NCBI GenBank assembly: GCA_038217425.1
Contig: JBBQPM010000154.1
Span: 1 to 16,453 of the forward strand
Reading direction: 5' to 3'
Source: JAIEPT01 sp038217425
Lineage (GTDB): Bacteria > Planctomycetota > Planctomycetia > Gemmatales > Gemmataceae
DNA: 16,453 bases
The position numbers and the translations under genes were made by a program. Below the pieces are notes generated by a model, which worked only from the letters and a program-made list of their open reading frames with translations, did not search any database and was not told the origin of the DNA. Within the stretch, counting starts at the first letter, position 1. Each line of letters starts with the position of its first letter. Of this stretch, positions 14,239-16,453 are shown piece by piece.

Positions 14239-16453
14239 CTAAAAGTTCTTCTGCCGCGTGGCCTTGGTGAAGGTGAAGCCGATACCGTTCGACTGCCCGA
14301 GATTCCACGCGCCGTCGGCGCCGAACTGCATGATGTCCGCGGGGGGCGTGCCGGTCTCGGCGGCGAGCGTCTTCAGCCAGGCGCCGCTGCCGGCATTCGA
14401 TCCCCAGACGCGCGACGTCCAGGTGTTGGGCCCGGCATAGGTGATGACTTGCCACTGATTGCTGCTCGTCGAGCCGACGATGTCGGTCTTGCCGTCGCCG
14501 TCCACGTCGGCGGCGATCACGTTGTTCCAGTTGCTGGCGGCGCTCCAGACGCCGGCCAGGCGCGTGTCGAAGTTGAGGCCGTTCGACAATCCGAAATACC
14601 AGGCGCCGCCGAAATGCTGGGCGGCGACGTCGGCCTTGCCATCGCCGTTGAAGTCGCCCACCAGGAAGTTCTTCCAGTTGCTGTAGGGGGCCCAGCTAGC
14701 GGCGACGCGATTGGTGAACAGGAAGCCGCCGGCGGCGTTGTTCCACAAACTGAGCGTCCAGACGCCCGAAGCATTCATACTGGCCAGATCGGCCTTGCCG
14801 TCGCCGTTGAAGTCGCCCGTGAGGACGACGCTGACGCCTGCGGGGTTGGCCCAGGCATCGGCGAAGCGACTCTTGAAGCCGGTCCCGGTCGATTGGTTGA
14901 CGTACCAGAGGCCGGCGGTATTGAGCCCGGCGACGTCCAATTTGCCGTCGCCGTTGAAGTCGGCGAAGACGATCTTGTGCCAGCTGGCGCTTGGCGCCCA
15001 GCTCCCCCAGGCGACGACGCTGAAATTGGATCCCGTCGAAAGTCCTACGTAAAATTGCCCAGAGTTGGCGAGCCCGATGAAGTCGGTTCGGCCGTCGCCG
15101 TTGAAGTCTCCCGCGTGAAACGTGCGCCAGGTCGTGTTGGGAAGCTGTCCCCAGCGGACCAGCGTGACGGCTCCGTTCGCGCCGAACGTGCCGACCCAGG
15201 CGGTCCCGTCGGCGGCGAGGGTGAGGATGTCGGCCTTGCCGTCGCCGTTGAAATCGCCGGTGAGCCGTTCGAGCGGCGTGCCCTCCGCGCTAACCGTGAT
15301 GCGGAGAATGGCGGAGGTCGCGAGGTTGCCGTCGGAGGCGGTGACCTGAACGTCGAGGGCGCCGACGAAGTTTTGCGCGGGCGTGACGCGGAGTTGGTTG
15401 CCGACGAAGCTGACGGTCGCGGAGGCGCCGCCGACGACCGACGCGGAGTAGGTGATCGGGTCGCTCTGGGCGTCGCTGGCGGAGAGCGCGATGACGGCGG
15501 TTTCGCCGCTGAAAATGCTCACATTCGGAAAGGCGCCGAGAACGGGAGCGGTGTTGCTGTCGGGGGGCGTGGCGACGGTCAGGGTGAAGGAACGCTGCGC
15601 GACGCCGCCGCGACCGTCGCTGACGGAGGCCTGGAGTACCGCGGAGCCGACGAAGTTGGCGGCCGGGGTGACCTGCAGCTGATTGCCGACGACGGTCAGC
15701 GAGAAGGGGGCGCCGGGCGGGTTCGAGCTGAGCACCTGGGCGCTGTAGGTGAGCGGATCGCCGTTGGCGTCGGCGCCGGCGAGTGCGACCAGGACGCTGC
15801 CGCCTTGCAGGGTGGATTGATTGGCGATGACCGCGAGCGTCGGCGCCACGTTGGCCGGCGGGGTGACGGTGACGTTGAACGTGCGCTGAGCCGTGCCGCC
15901 GCGTCCGTCGCTGACCGTGACCAGGATCATGGCGGAGCCGACGAAGCCAGCCGGCGGCGTGACCCGCAGTTGGTCGCCGGTGACGTTGAAGGCGAACGAG
16001 GCGCCCGCGGGGTTGCTGCTCAGGAGTTGCCCGACGTACGTGAGCGGGTCGCCGTTGGCGTCGCTGCCGCTCAGCGTGACGATGACGTTGCCGCCTTGTA
16101 CGAGAGTTTGATCCGGAATGACGGCAAGCGTCGGCGCCACGTTGGCGGGAGCGCTGACGGTGACCGTGAAACTGCGTTGCGCCGTGCCGCCCCGGCCGTC
16201 GCTGACGGTCGCCTGGATGATCGCGGAGCCGACGAAGTTTGCCGCAGGCGTGACGGTGAGTTGATTGCCCGAGACGATCACGGCGAACGAGGCGCCGGCC
16301 GGATTGCTGCTGATCACCTGGGCGCTGTAGGTGAGCGGATCGCCGTTGGCGTCGGCGCCGACGAGGCTGACGGTGGCGCTGCCGCCTTGGACGATGGACT
16401 GATTGGCGAGGGCGGCGAGCGTGGGCGGCGTGTTCGCGGGGGCGGTGACGGTG
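14239..16453 (-). CDS. Ig/cadherin-repeat and FG-GAP surface protein (partial)
   Basis: This is the C-terminal 737 residues of a large gene whose start lies beyond the window; the frame stays open to the edge. The visible N-terminal part is about three and a half cadherin/Ig-like repeats of 97 residues (each with NVAPTL, DANGDPLTY, VTPAANFVGSA and VSDGRGG), plus one diverged repeat beginning NTAPVLG. The C-terminal half has six DFNGDGKxD calcium-binding motifs spaced 49, 49, 49, 53 and 49 residues apart and a decayed seventh, giving an FG-GAP/VCBS propeller-like region. It ends KATRQKNF with no sorting motif visible. Such proteins are secreted or cell-surface adhesins in planctomycetes. It converges on the S46 gene with an 18-base gap that holds no terminator. 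Confidence 0.9.
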   Translation of the reverse strand, partial: TVTAPANTPPTLAALANQSIVQGGSATVSLVGADANGDPLTYSAQVISSNPAGASFAVIVSGNQLTVTPAANFVGSAIIQATVSDGRGGTAQRSFTVTVSAPANVAPTLAVIPDQTLVQGGNVIVTLSGSDANGDPLTYVGQLLSSNPAGASFAFNVTGDQLRVTPPAGFVGSAMILVTVSDGRGGTAQRTFNVTVTPPANVAPTLAVIANQSTLQGGSVLVALAGADANGDPLTYSAQVLSSNPPGAPFSLTVVGNQLQVTPAANFVGSAVLQASVSDGRGGVAQRSFTLTVATPPDSNTAPVLGAFPNVSIFSGETAVIALSASDAQSDPITYSASVVGGASATVSFVGNQLRVTPAQNFVGALDVQVTASDGNLATSAILRITVSAEGTPLERLTGDFNGDGKADILTLAADGTAWVGTFGANGAVTLVRWGQLPNTTWRTFHAGDFNGDGRTDFIGLANSGQFYVGLSTGSNFSVVAWGSWAPSASWHKIVFADFNGDGKLDVAGLNTAGLWYVNQSTGTGFKSRFADAWANPAGVSVVLTGDFNGDGKADLASMNASGVWTLSLWNNAAGGFLFTNRVAASWAPYSNWKNFLVGDFNGDGKADVAAQHFGGAWYFGLSNGLNFDTRLAGVWSAASNWNNVIAADVDGDGKTDIVGSTSSNQWQVITYAGPNTWTSRVWGSNAGSGAWLKTLAAETGTPPADIMQFGADGAWNLGQSNGIGFTFTKATRQKNF
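14491..15255 (-). repeat. FG-GAP coding repeats (147-base period)
   Basis: The block GCCGTCGCCGTTGAAGTC or a close variant starts at 14491, 14638, 14797, 14944, 15091 and 15238. The spacing is 147 bases except one of 159, which adds four residues to one blade. Each encodes the DxNGDGK calcium loop. Confidence 0.9.
15560..16453 (-). repeat. Ig-like coding repeats (291-base period)
   Basis: Direct repeats of 291 bases encode 97-residue units. The SDGRGG-encoding block recurs near 15605, 15896 and 16187, and the NVAPTL/ANV block near 15848 and 16139. The high DNA similarity suggests recent tandem duplication or gene conversion, and the array continues past the window edge. Confidence 0.88.

Noticed and set aside
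16315..16317. GTG start for the FG-GAP gene
   Set aside because: This GTG encodes an internal valine of a repeat (VISSNPAG), and the frame continues with the same repeat pattern to the window edge.

Overview
The window is GC-rich bacterial chromosome and most probably comes from a planctomycete, perhaps a Gemmata-type organism. Three things suggest this: many exported proteins of unknown function, a 24-residue leucine-rich-repeat protein beside dot-like FG-GAP/Ig-repeat and S46 peptidase genes, and intergenic spaces filled with palindromic hairpin repeats. This is inferred from gene content; no rRNA or marker gene confirms it. I see no tRNA, rRNA, CRISPR array, transposase or phage gene.

Layout. 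Positions 1-468 are non-coding and packed with hairpin repeats, including the truncated copy of a roughly 255-bp MITE-like element whose complete copy lies at 5701-5955. A minus-strand TPR/GT41 (O-GlcNAc transferase-like) gene follows. It is divergent from a tight moaE-moaA pair (molybdopterin synthase large subunit and GTP 3',8-cyclase) for molybdenum cofactor synthesis. A large inverted repeat fills the convergent gap between moaA and a membrane-anchored, BCS1-like AAA ATPase gene. The intergenic space 5502-6055 holds the complete MITE-like element and a perfect 11-bp-stem hairpin.

Positions 6056-11008 hold the most interesting block: four minus-strand genes whose products all start with a signal peptide. 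In transcription order they are a leucine-rich-repeat protein, a trypsin-like serine protease with an intact His-Asp-Ser triad, and two tandem paralogues of a family I do not recognise. The promoter regions of the protease and the first paralogue are clearly homologous, and the LRR gene has a weaker version of the same core. This suggests a coordinated exported-protein module.

A plus-strand pair follows: an exported SMP-30/gluconolactonase-type hydrolase overlapping by a few bases an S46-family dipeptidyl-peptidase-like gene. The window ends inside a large minus-strand gene for a secreted or surface protein with 97-residue cadherin/Ig-like repeats followed by an FG-GAP/VCBS calcium-binding repeat region. 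Its N-terminus lies beyond the window.

Several gene starts were moved downstream of the longest open frame because a Shine-Dalgarno sequence, a signal peptide or a neighbouring stop codon supports the later start.
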